This document shows positions 27,404 through 35,030 of a stretch of 64,000 nucleotides of DNA, piece by piece. How positions within the stretch are numbered: position 1 is the first letter of the stretch; every line of letters starts with the position of its first letter. The position numbers were made by a program, and so were the translations under genes. The stretch spans positions 5,915,501 to 5,979,500 of the forward strand of contig NZ_FNSM01000001.1 of NCBI RefSeq assembly GCF_900105415.1, written 5' to 3'. Under the pieces are notes generated by a model. It had not been told where the DNA came from, did no database searches, and saw only the letters and a list, made by a program, of their open reading frames with translations. Origin of the DNA: Streptomyces sp. TLI_105. GTDB lineage: Bacteria; Actinomycetota; Actinomycetes; Streptomycetales; Streptomycetaceae.

Positions 27404-29283
27404 GCGGCTCCCTCTGGCTGAAACCCCCGACGACGGGGGCGTCCCCCCTCCCCGGCATCCCCCGGCCCCGCCGCCGGCCCCCGGCGGCCCACCTCGACGA
27501 AGCCCCACCCGCCCGGCCGGTTCCCGCCGAGCCGCCGACCGCCACCGCGCCCTCGGCTCCGGCGGGGCGGGGCGGGGCCCCGGCACCGGCCGACACCGCC
27601 GGCGCGGACGCGGGGGCTTCGCCCCGGGCGCCCCGGGCGGGCGCCGCCGCCCCCGCGGGGCATCCGACCTCGACCGGCACCACCCGGCCCGAGGCCCCCG
27701 CAGGGCAAGCGGCCCCGCTCCCGCAGGACTCCGCCGGGCCGCCCACTCCCGCCGGTCCCCGGGCCCCGGCCGGGCCGTCGGTCATCGCCGTGCCCTCGGC
27801 GCCGACACCGCAGGCCGGGGCACCGGCTCCGGCGGGGGCGACCCGGCCCGCGGCCGTCGCCGGGCGGCCGGCCCCGATCGGCCCGCCCCCCGCCGGGGGC
27901 GAGCCCGCCGCCGCGGACGCCCCGCCGCTCGCCGGCCCACCCCCCGCCGGAGGCGGCCTCGCCGCCGATCCGCTCGACGAACTCGCCGCGCGGCTCGACG
28001 GGTTCGTCGCCGCCGCCGTGCACCCGGACGAGATCGCCGCCATCCTCGAGTCCGACGGCATGACCGACGAGCACATCCGGCTCACCTACGGCCGCGCCGA
28101 CTCCTTCTCCCTCGCCGAGGACCTCTACGCGCGCGTGGAGCGGCGCCACCCCGAGCCGTCGGCGCCGTCCGCCGGTGTCTGGCACGGCGAACTGTGGGGC
28201 TGTCTGCTGCGCGGGCTCGTCTTCGCGCTCCCCGGCCTCGCGTACGTCCTCGCCGCCCCGCTGCTCGCCGCGGAACACGGCCGGTTCGGACTCCCCGCCG
28301 GGACCGTCCCGCTGCTCGCCGGTGCCGTCACCGGCTGGCTCTGGAACCAGGCGCTCTCCCACCGCGCGTACACCTGGCTCGGCCTCGGCGACCGAACCGC
28401 CGCCGCCCGCGCGCTGCTCACCGGCGCCCCGGCCGGCGCCCTCGCGGGGGCGGCCGTCGCCCTCGTGACCGCCGGGCCCGGCGAGACCCCGGCCGCCGTC
28501 TTCGCCGCCGGCCAGTCGCTCTACCTCGCCGCCGCGACCGTCCTGCTCGTCCTCGGCCGCGAACGGGCCCTGTTCTGCGCCCTGCTGCCGCTCGCCGGCG
28601 CCGTCCCCGCCTTCCGCTGGGACCTGCCCGACGCGCTGCGCGCCGGACTCCTCCTCGCCTCGCTCGCCGCGTCCGTCGCCTTCGCCGCGGCCGCCCTGCG
28701 CCCCGGCGTCCGTCGGGGCGCGGCGGGCCGCGGCGGACCCCCGCGCGCGGCCTCCCTCCCGTACGGCCTCTTCGGCCTCGGCAGCGGCCTGCTCGTCCTC
28801 CGCGCGGGCGTGGCCGACACGCTGGTGAGCGGCGCGGGGGCGGTCATCGCGCTCACCCTCTCCATGGGCCCCGCCGAGTGGCTCCTGCACCGCTTCCGGG
28901 GCGAGAGCCTGACCCGGCTGCGGACCCTCACCACCGCCCGCGAGTTCCGCCGGGCGGTCACCGGCACCCTCGTGCTCTGCCTCGGCGGCTACCTCACCGT
29001 GCTCCTCGCCCTCACCCTCGGCGCGACCCTGGCCTGGCCCGGCGCGCCGTGGCCGACGCTCCCGCGCCTGGTCACCCTGCTCCTGATCGGGACCGTGCTC
29101 TGGCTCGGGCTGCTGCTCCAGGCCTTCGGCGCGGTGCTCAGCGCCGCCACCGTCTGCCTGTTCGCGGCGGCCGCGCAGACGGTGCAGCCGGCGGCGGGCC
29201 CGGTGGCCGCCGGGGGAGCGGCGGCGGTGCTCGCCGTCCTGACCTCCGCCCTGCTGGTACGACCGACCGCCCACCGTGCCTAG
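27400..29283 (+). CDS. Polytopic membrane protein of the polysaccharide operon
   Basis: 627 residues. Residues 1-190 are a disordered Pro/Ala/Gly-rich region (repeated APAGP, PPPAGG). Then comes a short folded segment (AAVHPDEIAAILESDGMTDE) and about 11-12 hydrophobic helices (LRGLVFALPGLAYVLAAPLL to the end). No family recognised with certainty; position and topology suggest the exporter or flippase partner of the GT, the role PelG has in Pel systems. Its start overlaps the GT stop. Its TAG stop codon is formed by the CTAG sequence at the left end of a MITE-like element, so the original C-terminus may have been longer. Confidence 0.7.
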   Translation: MSGSLWLKPPTTGASPLPGIPRPRRRPPAAHLDEAPPARPVPAEPPTATAPSAPAGRGGAPAPADTAGADAGASPRAPRAGAAAPAGHPTSTGTTRPEAPAGQAAPLPQDSAGPPTPAGPRAPAGPSVIAVPSAPTPQAGAPAPAGATRPAAVAGRPAPIGPPPAGGEPAAADAPPLAGPPPAGGGLAADPLDELAARLDGFVAAAVHPDEIAAILESDGMTDEHIRLTYGRADSFSLAEDLYARVERRHPEPSAPSAGVWHGELWGCLLRGLVFALPGLAYVLAAPLLAAEHGRFGLPAGTVPLLAGAVTGWLWNQALSHRAYTWLGLGDRTAAARALLTGAPAGALAGAAVALVTAGPGETPAAVFAAGQSLYLAAATVLLVLGRERALFCALLPLAGAVPAFRWDLPDALRAGLLLASLAASVAFAAAALRPGVRRGAAGRGGPPRAASLPYGLFGLGSGLLVLRAGVADTLVSGAGAVIALTLSMGPAEWLLHRFRGESLTRLRTLTTAREFRRAVTGTLVLCLGGYLTVLLALTLGATLAWPGAPWPTLPRLVTLLLIGTVLWLGLLLQAFGAVLSAATVCLFAAAAQTVQPAAGPVAAGGAAAVLAVLTSALLVRPTAHRA

Positions 29284-29488
29284 GGGGTGTCCGGAAAGTC
29301 CCGCCCGGCTCGCGACGTCCGGCACGCACGCCCGCCGCGTCGTCGTCGGCCGCCATGGTCCCCCGTAGCCCTTCGGGCACGGGAGGTGCCCCCACCGCCC
29401 TTGTCGACCTCCTCCGCCTCGCGCTCGCACGCACCGGACGCCGCGAGCCCTGCCCTCCGGGCAGACGGCGCTACTTTCCGGACACGCC
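29284..29488. mobile_element. MITE-like element flanked by CTAG, inside the operon
   Basis: 205 bases bounded by GGGGTGTCCGGAAAGT (29284-29299) and its inverted copy ACTTTCCGGACACGCC (29473-29488), 15 of 16 matching. CTAG stands directly outside both ends (29280-29283, 29489-29492), as a 4-base target duplication of IS5-like elements would. No transposase. The inner block CTTCGGGCACGGGAGGTGCC is shared with the element at 8096-8372. It lies between the membrane protein gene and the GH135-like gene and provides the stop codon of one and the AGGGA ribosome site region of the other. Confidence 0.7.
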
Positions 29489-29499
29489 CTAGGGACGCC

Positions 29500-30120
29500 A
29501 TGACGAACCCCTCCCTCCTGGTGCCGTACTACGAGCACCCGTCCGAACGCCCCGAGGCCTGGTCGGCGCTCGTGGACGCGGCGTCGTCCCTGTACGGCGT
29601 CGTCCTCAACCCGGCGAGCGGCGCCGGCGAGGCCCCCGACCCGGCGTTCGCCGAGGCCGCCGGGCGGCTGCGGGCGGCCGGGGCGCGGGTCCTCGGCTAC
29701 GTGGACACCGCCTACGGACGCCGCCCGCACGCCGAGGTCGTCGCCGAACTGGTCCGCCACCGCGACTGGTACGGCGCCGACGGCGCCTTCCTGGACCAGG
29801 TGGCGACCGCGCCCGCCGCCCTCGCCCACTACCGCCGCATCGCGGTCGCCGCCCGCGCCGCCGGGGCCGCGACCCTGGTCTTCAACCACGGGGCCCACCC
29901 GGCCCCCGGCTACGAGGCGCAGGCCGACCTCCTCGTCACCTTCGAGGGCCCCTGGGACACGTACCGGACGCTCGATCTGCCGGTCGCCGCCCACTACTGC
30001 CACCTCGTCTACGCCGCCCCGGCGGACTTCCGCCCGGCCACCCCGGTGCACTGCGCCGTCCCCGGCACGGGCGCGCACCCCTGGGGCACCCTCCCGCACC
30101 TCCTGGCGGCCGCCCGATGA
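29500..30120 (+). CDS. Spherulin-4 family protein, Sph3-like (GH135) glycoside hydrolase
   Basis: 206 residues. SLLVPYYEHPSERPEAWSAL and GVVLNPASGAGEAPDPAFAE are the opening strands of the spherulation-specific family 4 barrel; further on are LGYVDTAYGRRP, YGADGAFLDQ and LVTFEGPWDTY, whose acidic residues align in pattern with the catalytic region of fungal Sph3, an endo-acting hydrolase of galactosaminogalactan. No signal peptide, so it may be cytoplasmic or leave by another route; fungal Sph3 is membrane-bound. Start ATG 29500 lies 6 bases after AGGGA. Overlaps the next gene (ATGA). Confidence 0.8.
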   Translation: MTNPSLLVPYYEHPSERPEAWSALVDAASSLYGVVLNPASGAGEAPDPAFAEAAGRLRAAGARVLGYVDTAYGRRPHAEVVAELVRHRDWYGADGAFLDQVATAPAALAHYRRIAVAARAAGAATLVFNHGAHPAPGYEAQADLLVTFEGPWDTYRTLDLPVAAHYCHLVYAAPADFRPATPVHCAVPGTGAHPWGTLPHLLAAAR

Positions 30121-30911
30121 GGGCCGCCCGCCCGATGGCTCTGCTCACGGGGGTCCTGCTCCTCGCCACGGCCTGTACGGCCGCCCCCGACCCGGACTCC
30201 AAGACGACCGACGACCGCTGGCGGCCGGCCCCCGGGCTCACCTGGCAGTGGCAGCTCAGCGGCAGGCTCGATCCGTCCGTCGACGTCCCGGTGTACGACA
30301 TCGACGGCTTCGACCATCCGGCGTCGACCGTCGCCGACCTCCACCGCCGGGGCCGCAAGGTCGTCTGCTATCTGTCCACCGGCGCCTGGGAGGACTTCCG
30401 TCCCGACGCCGACGACTTCCCGAAGGCCCTCCTCGGCAAGGGGAACGGCTGGGAGGGCGAGCGCTGGCTGGACGTCCGCCGCACCGACCTCCTCGGGCCC
30501 CTCATGGCGAAGCGCCTCGACATGTGCCGGGACAAGGGCTTCGACGCCGTCGAGCCCGACAACATGGACGGCTACAAGAACCGCACCGGCTTCCCCCTGA
30601 CCGCCGCCGACCAGCTCCGCTACAACCGCCTCATCGCCGGCATGGCCCATGAGCGGGGCCTCGCGGTCGGCCTCAAGAACGACCTGGACCAGATCCCCAA
30701 GCTGCTGCCGGACTTCGACTTCGCGGTCAACGAGCAGTGCGCGGAGTACGACGAGTGCGGCCGCCTCGCCCCGTTCGTCGCGGCGGGCAAGGCCGTCTTC
30801 CACGTCGAGTACGAGCTGACGACGGACCAGTTCTGCCCCCAGGCCCGGAAGCTGGGCCTCAGCTCCATGCGGAAGCGGTACGAACTGGACGCCTGGCGCC
30901 GACCCTGTTAG
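30117..30911 (+). CDS. GH114-like endo-alpha-1,4-polygalactosaminidase lipoprotein, Ega3-like
   Basis: 264 residues. A short basic N-terminus, hydrophobic core and LLATAC (C20) indicate a lipoprotein signal, placing it on the outer face of the membrane. Family blocks follow: VPVYDIDGFDHPASTV, KVVCYLSTGAWEDFRPD, GFDAVEPDNMDGY and FAVNEQCAEYDEC, which carry the acidic residues expected for catalysis in GH114. Ega3 of Aspergillus cuts the GalN-rich parts of galactosaminogalactan; PelA has a related domain. Last gene of the operon; its stop overlaps the cobS stop on the other strand. Confidence 0.88.
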   Translation: MRAARPMALLTGVLLLATACTAAPDPDSKTTDDRWRPAPGLTWQWQLSGRLDPSVDVPVYDIDGFDHPASTVADLHRRGRKVVCYLSTGAWEDFRPDADDFPKALLGKGNGWEGERWLDVRRTDLLGPLMAKRLDMCRDKGFDAVEPDNMDGYKNRTGFPLTAADQLRYNRLIAGMAHERGLAVGLKNDLDQIPKLLPDFDFAVNEQCAEYDECGRLAPFVAAGKAVFHVEYELTTDQFCPQARKLGLSSMRKRYELDAWRRPC

Positions 30912-31681
30912 CCCGCCGAGCCCAGCGTCAGCGCGACCAGGGTCGCCGTCGCCGCCGTCTCCTCCACCGCGCCGAACACGTCGCCCGTCACCCCGCCGAA
31001 GCGCCGCACGCACCGGCGGAGCAGCAGCGCCGACGCCCCGAGGCCCGCGCCGGCCGCCAGGACGTCGCGGACGGCGTCGTACGGGGAGAGCAGGAGGCCC
31101 GTCGCGGCGCCGAGGACCAGGACCAGGGCGGTCGTGAGGGTCGCGGAACGGGTCGGGACCGTCGCGGCGACGATCGCGCCGAGGCCCTCGGGGCGGGCCG
31201 CCGGGACGCCGTGGCGGGACGCGTGGGTGAGGGCGAGGCGGGCCACGGTGGCGGCGAGGGCCGCGGCGACGGTCCCGCGCTCCCAGCCCTCCCCGTACAG
31301 CTCGTACAGCGCGGCGACCTGGGCGAGCAGGACCAGGACCAGGGCGATGACGCCGAACGGGCCGATGTCCGACTGCTTCATGATGCGCAGCGCGTCCTCG
31401 GCGGGCTTGGCGCTGCCGAGGCCGTCGGCGGTGTCCGCGAGGCCGTCGAGGTGGAGGCCCCGGGTGAGCAGGGCGGGGACGGCGGTGGTGACGACGGCCG
31501 CGAGCAGCGGGCCCGAGCCGAGCAGCAGGAACGCCGCGCCGGCCGCGGCGGAGCAGAGCCCGACGACCAGCCCCGCGAGCGGGGCGCTGAGCATGCCGGC
31601 GCGCGCCGCGTCCCGGTCCCAACGGGTGATGCGGGCGGGGAACACGGTGAGGGTGCCGAAGGCGAAACGCAGGCCGTCCAT
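30908..31681 (-). CDS. cobS: Adenosylcobinamide-GDP ribazoletransferase
   Basis: 257 residues from ATG 31681 (MDGLRFAFGTLTVFP, the usual opening). Integral membrane enzyme joining adenosylcobinamide-GDP and alpha-ribazole in the last steps of cobalamin synthesis. Family blocks are visible: RGLHLDGLADTADGLG with the Asp-rich metal site, MKQSDIGPFGVIAL and FGGVTGDVFGA. A longer start at 31750 would overlap the divergent gene and is unlikely. Separated from cobT and cobU by a membrane-lipid gene pair. No cobalamin riboswitch is visible in the short upstream gap. Confidence 0.94.
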   Translation of the reverse strand: MDGLRFAFGTLTVFPARITRWDRDAARAGMLSAPLAGLVVGLCSAAAGAAFLLLGSGPLLAAVVTTAVPALLTRGLHLDGLADTADGLGSAKPAEDALRIMKQSDIGPFGVIALVLVLLAQVAALYELYGEGWERGTVAAALAATVARLALTHASRHGVPAARPEGLGAIVAATVPTRSATLTTALVLVLGAATGLLLSPYDAVRDVLAAGAGLGASALLLRRCVRRFGGVTGDVFGAVEETAATATLVALTLGSAG

Positions 31682-31748
31682 CCGGGCAGGGTAATCGCCG
31701 TCCCCGAACGGTAGATTGCGCATACCGCGCATATCGGAAGTGGGTGGC

Positions 31749-32513
31749 ATGGGTCACTGGTTCTCCCGGAACATCGTCGAGCCGGGCAAGGTCCCGATGC
31801 TGCTCGCTCTGACCTCCTTCGTCCTGACATTCCTGGTCACCCGCACCGTCACCCGGCTCATCCGGGCGGGGAAGGGTCCCTTCCGGAACGTCTCCTCGGG
31901 AGGCCTCCACATCCATCACGTCGTGCCGGGCGTCGTCCTCACGGTCCTCGGCGGATTCGGGGCGGTGGCCAGCGACCGGCACGGCGTCGGCGCGGCCGTC
32001 TTCGCCGTCGTCTTCGGGATCGGCGCCGGGCTCGTCCTGGACGAGTTCGCGCTCATCCTCCATCTCGACGACGTGTACTGGACGGACGAGGGCCGCAAGA
32101 GCGTCGAGGTCGTCGTCCTCACCGCCGCCCTGGTCCTGCTGGCCCTGAGCGGCTTCTCGCCGCTCGGCGTCAACGACATGACGGCGGAGGAGCGCCAGGA
32201 CCGGACGGCCTTCATCCTCACCATCGCGCTGAACTTCCTCATCGTCCTGGTCACCCTGATGAAGGGGAAGGCCCGGATGGCCGTCTTCGGGACCCTGGTG
32301 CCGCTCGTGGCGATCATCGGCGCCGTCCGGCTGGCCCGCCCCGGCTCCTGGTGGTCCCGGCGCCTCTACGGCCGCCGCCACCGCGCCAGGGCCCGCTCCC
32401 GGATCCGCGCCTACCGCCACGACAAGCGCTGGACCAAGGTGCGGCGCCGCCTTCAGGACCTGATCGGCGGCTTCCAGGAGCGCGTGCCCGGCCGGGGCTC
32501 GACGCCGTCCTGA
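31749..32513 (+). CDS. Integral membrane protein of unknown function
   Basis: 254 residues. About six hydrophobic helices (KVPMLLALTSFVLTFLVTRT, GGLHIHHVVPGVVLTVLGGF, GAAVFAVVFGIGAGLVLDEF, VEVVVLTAALVLLALSGF, AFILTIALNFLIVLVTLM, VAIIGAVRL) and a strongly basic cytoplasmic tail of about 50 residues. The HIHH motif and the acidic DEFALILHLDDVYW between helices could bind a metal. I recall similar proteins in other actinomycetes but no named function. Its 3 prime end overlaps the convergent gene by 61 bases. Confidence 0.7.
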   Translation: MGHWFSRNIVEPGKVPMLLALTSFVLTFLVTRTVTRLIRAGKGPFRNVSSGGLHIHHVVPGVVLTVLGGFGAVASDRHGVGAAVFAVVFGIGAGLVLDEFALILHLDDVYWTDEGRKSVEVVVLTAALVLLALSGFSPLGVNDMTAEERQDRTAFILTIALNFLIVLVTLMKGKARMAVFGTLVPLVAIIGAVRLARPGSWWSRRLYGRRHRARARSRIRAYRHDKRWTKVRRRLQDLIGGFQERVPGRGSTPS

Positions 32514-33163
32514 CCCCGCCCGCGCCGGGCCCGGACCGCGATCAGGACGAGGACGGCGGCGATCGCCGCGATGTGCTCCTTGCCCGCCAGGTTCGCCTTG
32601 ACCGCCACCTCGATCACCATCGCGAGGACCACCAGCGCGCCCGTCCACCGCGCCCCGTACCGCCAGCAGACGTAGACGGCGAGGCCCACCACGGCCGCCG
32701 AGGGGCCGGTGTCGACGACCTGCGCGTCGGAGGCGGGCAGCCCGAAGGGGCTGTCCGGGCCGAGGGCGATGCCCACGCGCGCGTAGAGCGTGCCGGCCAG
32801 CGTCGCCAGATAGGCGACGGCGAGCGTCCGCCCCCGCCCGAGGCAGATCTCGGCGATCCCGAACACCAGCAGGACCTGCGCGAGGGCGCCCCAGACGGGC
32901 AGGTCGAGCGCGGGCACGAACAGCGACAGCGGGGTCCGCAGCAGCGCGAGCCACAAGGGGTCCTCGGCCCGTACGGAACCGATGTCCTGGACCGGCTGAT
33001 AGCCCCAGTCCTGGTTCTGCACGATCTGTAACACGGCGGTGAGGCAGACGGCGGTCAGCGTCATCGGGACCGCCCGCCACCTCCTGGTGACCAGTGCCGT
33101 CCGTACGGTGGTGAACAGCGGCCCCCACTCGCGGCGGGCGAAATCCTTCGGGGCCCCTCTCAA
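32453..33163 (-). CDS. Membrane protein, rhomboid-like topology, TTG start
   Basis: 236 residues. Start is a TTG whose TTGA overlaps the stop of the upstream lysyltransferase-like gene, an unusual start made plausible by translational coupling. About six hydrophobic segments (MTLTAVCLTAVLQIV, SLFVPALDLPVWGALAQVLL, AYLATLAGTLYARVGIAL, AVVGLAVYVCW, TGALVVLAMVIEVAVK, HIAAIAAVLVLIAVRA). The pattern (GTLYARVGIALGP, VVDTGPSAAVVGL) resembles rhomboid-type proteins but I do not see a clear catalytic GxSG, so no activity is assigned. Last 61 bases overlap a gene on the other strand. Confidence 0.6.
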   Translation of the reverse strand: MRGAPKDFARREWGPLFTTVRTALVTRRWRAVPMTLTAVCLTAVLQIVQNQDWGYQPVQDIGSVRAEDPLWLALLRTPLSLFVPALDLPVWGALAQVLLVFGIAEICLGRGRTLAVAYLATLAGTLYARVGIALGPDSPFGLPASDAQVVDTGPSAAVVGLAVYVCWRYGARWTGALVVLAMVIEVAVKANLAGKEHIAAIAAVLVLIAVRARRGRGQDGVEPRPGTRSWKPPIRS

Positions 33164-34923
33164 CGCCCGCTCTCCAGATGTCTGCGGTGCATCCACTTCG
33201 GCAGGCCGGGGGCCTCCAGGAAGCCCTCGGCCCGCCCGGCGGCGAGGCCGATGCGCAGCAGGTCCGCACTCTTCTCGAAGAGCATGAATCGGGGCTCCCA
33301 GATCGGTCGGTACTTGGCGTTGGCGCGGTACAGCGACTCGATCTGCCACCAGCGGGAGAAGAAGCTGAGCAGCGAACGCCACATGCGCAGCACGGGTCCC
33401 GCCCCGAGCTTCGAGCCACGTTCGAAGACGGAGCGGAACATCGCGAAGTTGAGCGAGACCTGAGTGATCCCGATCTCCTTGGCCCGCTGGAGGAGTTCGA
33501 TGACCATGAACTCCATCAGGCCGTTCTCGGAGTCCCGGTCACGGCGCATCAGATCCAGCGAGAGCCCCTTCGGCCCCCAGGGGACGAAGGAGAGCAGCGC
33601 CCGCAGCTCGCCCGCCTCGTCGGTGCACTCCAGCATCACGCAGCGGCCGTCCCGGGGATCGCCCAGCCGGCCGAGCGCCATCGAGAACCCGCGCTCGGTG
33701 GCCCCGTCCCGCCAGTCGTCCGCCTTGCGCAGCAGCTCGGCCATCTCCTCGGCGGGAATCTCCTCGTGCCGCCGGATCCGGACCTCGTACCCGGCCCGCT
33801 TGACCCGGTTGAAGGCCTGCCGGACCGTCCGCATCGCCCGGCCGTCCAGGGTGAACTCGTCGGTCTCCACGATCGCCTCGTCGCCCAGCTCCAGGGCGTC
33901 CAGACCGTGCCGGGCGTAGATGACCCCGGCCTCCTCGCTCGCGCCCATCACCGCCGGGATCCAGCCGTGCTCGCGGGCCTCGGCGAGCCAGGGCTCGATG
34001 GCGCCCGGCCAGGCCTCCGGGTCGCCGATCGGGTCGCCGGAGGCGAGCGAGACGCCGCCGACCACCCGGTAGGCGATGGCCGCCTTCTCGCTCGGCGACC
34101 ACACGACGCTCTTCTCGCGGCGCAGCGCGAAGTAGCCGAGCGAGTCGCGCTCGCCCTGCTTGTCGAGCAGGAGCCGCAGCCGCTCCTCGTCCTCCTCGGT
34201 CAGCGGGTCGACGGCCCGCCGGGAGCGGAAGGCGGCGAAGAGCACCGCGAAGAGCAGCAGCGTGGACAGGACGTTGATGGTGACGTCGACCCAGCCCGGG
34301 GTGCTGATCCCGGCGAACCGGGAGTCGTCGGAGGCCAGCGTGACCAGCCGCATCAGGCCGTACCTCCACCGGTCGAGGAAGGTGGAGCTGCCGGTGGCGT
34401 CGTTGGTGACGGTCACCAGGAGGGCGGCGAGCAGCGAGGTGACGAGCAGTCCGCCGACCGCCACCCCCGCCGCGAGCCTGGGGTTGGAGCGGTCGCCCTT
34501 CGCGTAGAACTCCTTGCGCCCGAGCAGCAGCGCGAGGACGAACGCGGCGGTGAGGACCAGCGAGATCCAGTTCTGGGCGTGCTGCCGGACCTCCGGGAAG
34601 AACATCACGAGCGCGAAGAGCAGCAGGAAGAGACCGCTGAGCACCAGGTTGAGGATCCACGCGGCCCGCTTGCGGCGCCGCATGGTGATCGCCAGGAAGA
34701 GCGTGAAGACGCCCGAGGCGAAGCCGGCGGTGAGCATGTACGGGGTGAAGTAGTCGTCCTCGTTGTGGCGGCGCAGGTCGTTGCCGAACGAGACCCACAC
34801 GGCGCTCAGGAAATTGATGAACGTGACGACACGCAGGTACCAGACGGCGAAAGCGGCGCCGCGCCGCGAACGGGCGGTCGTGCCCCGGGGTGCTGCATCG
34901 GCAGACAAGCGGACTTCTCCCAT
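33160..34923 (-). CDS. Lysylphosphatidylglycerol synthase-like (DUF2156, MprF C-domain) membrane protein
   Basis: 587 residues. Roughly six to seven N-terminal hydrophobic helices (residues 25-230) followed by a cytoplasmic DUF2156 double-GNAT domain: SLGYFALRREKSVVWSPS, YRVVGGVSLASGDPIGD, LSFVPWGPKGLSLDLMRRD and SLNFAMFRSVF are typical of MprF/LysX-type aminoacyl-phosphatidylglycerol synthases. These move an amino acid from a tRNA to a membrane lipid and change surface charge and peptide resistance. No lysyl-tRNA synthetase domain is fused here. Co-transcribed with the following gene (TTGA overlap). The transferred residue cannot be told. Confidence 0.85.
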   Translation of the reverse strand: MGEVRLSADAAPRGTTARSRRGAAFAVWYLRVVTFINFLSAVWVSFGNDLRRHNEDDYFTPYMLTAGFASGVFTLFLAITMRRRKRAAWILNLVLSGLFLLLFALVMFFPEVRQHAQNWISLVLTAAFVLALLLGRKEFYAKGDRSNPRLAAGVAVGGLLVTSLLAALLVTVTNDATGSSTFLDRWRYGLMRLVTLASDDSRFAGISTPGWVDVTINVLSTLLLFAVLFAAFRSRRAVDPLTEEDEERLRLLLDKQGERDSLGYFALRREKSVVWSPSEKAAIAYRVVGGVSLASGDPIGDPEAWPGAIEPWLAEAREHGWIPAVMGASEEAGVIYARHGLDALELGDEAIVETDEFTLDGRAMRTVRQAFNRVKRAGYEVRIRRHEEIPAEEMAELLRKADDWRDGATERGFSMALGRLGDPRDGRCVMLECTDEAGELRALLSFVPWGPKGLSLDLMRRDRDSENGLMEFMVIELLQRAKEIGITQVSLNFAMFRSVFERGSKLGAGPVLRMWRSLLSFFSRWWQIESLYRANAKYRPIWEPRFMLFEKSADLLRIGLAAGRAEGFLEAPGLPKWMHRRHLESGR

Positions 34924-35030
34924 GAAAAGCGATCATATGGGGCAGTGCTTGCGGTGCGGAGACGCCCGGGACGGTCACGCGCGCGTCGCGCGCGGCCGCC
35001 CCGGAGGCGACCGTTCCCTTCCGCCCGCGC

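Noticed and set aside
29287..29499. N-terminal extension of the spherulin-4 protein from an earlier ATG
   Set aside because: The extra 71 codons are the MITE-like element; the family sequence begins at ATG 29500.
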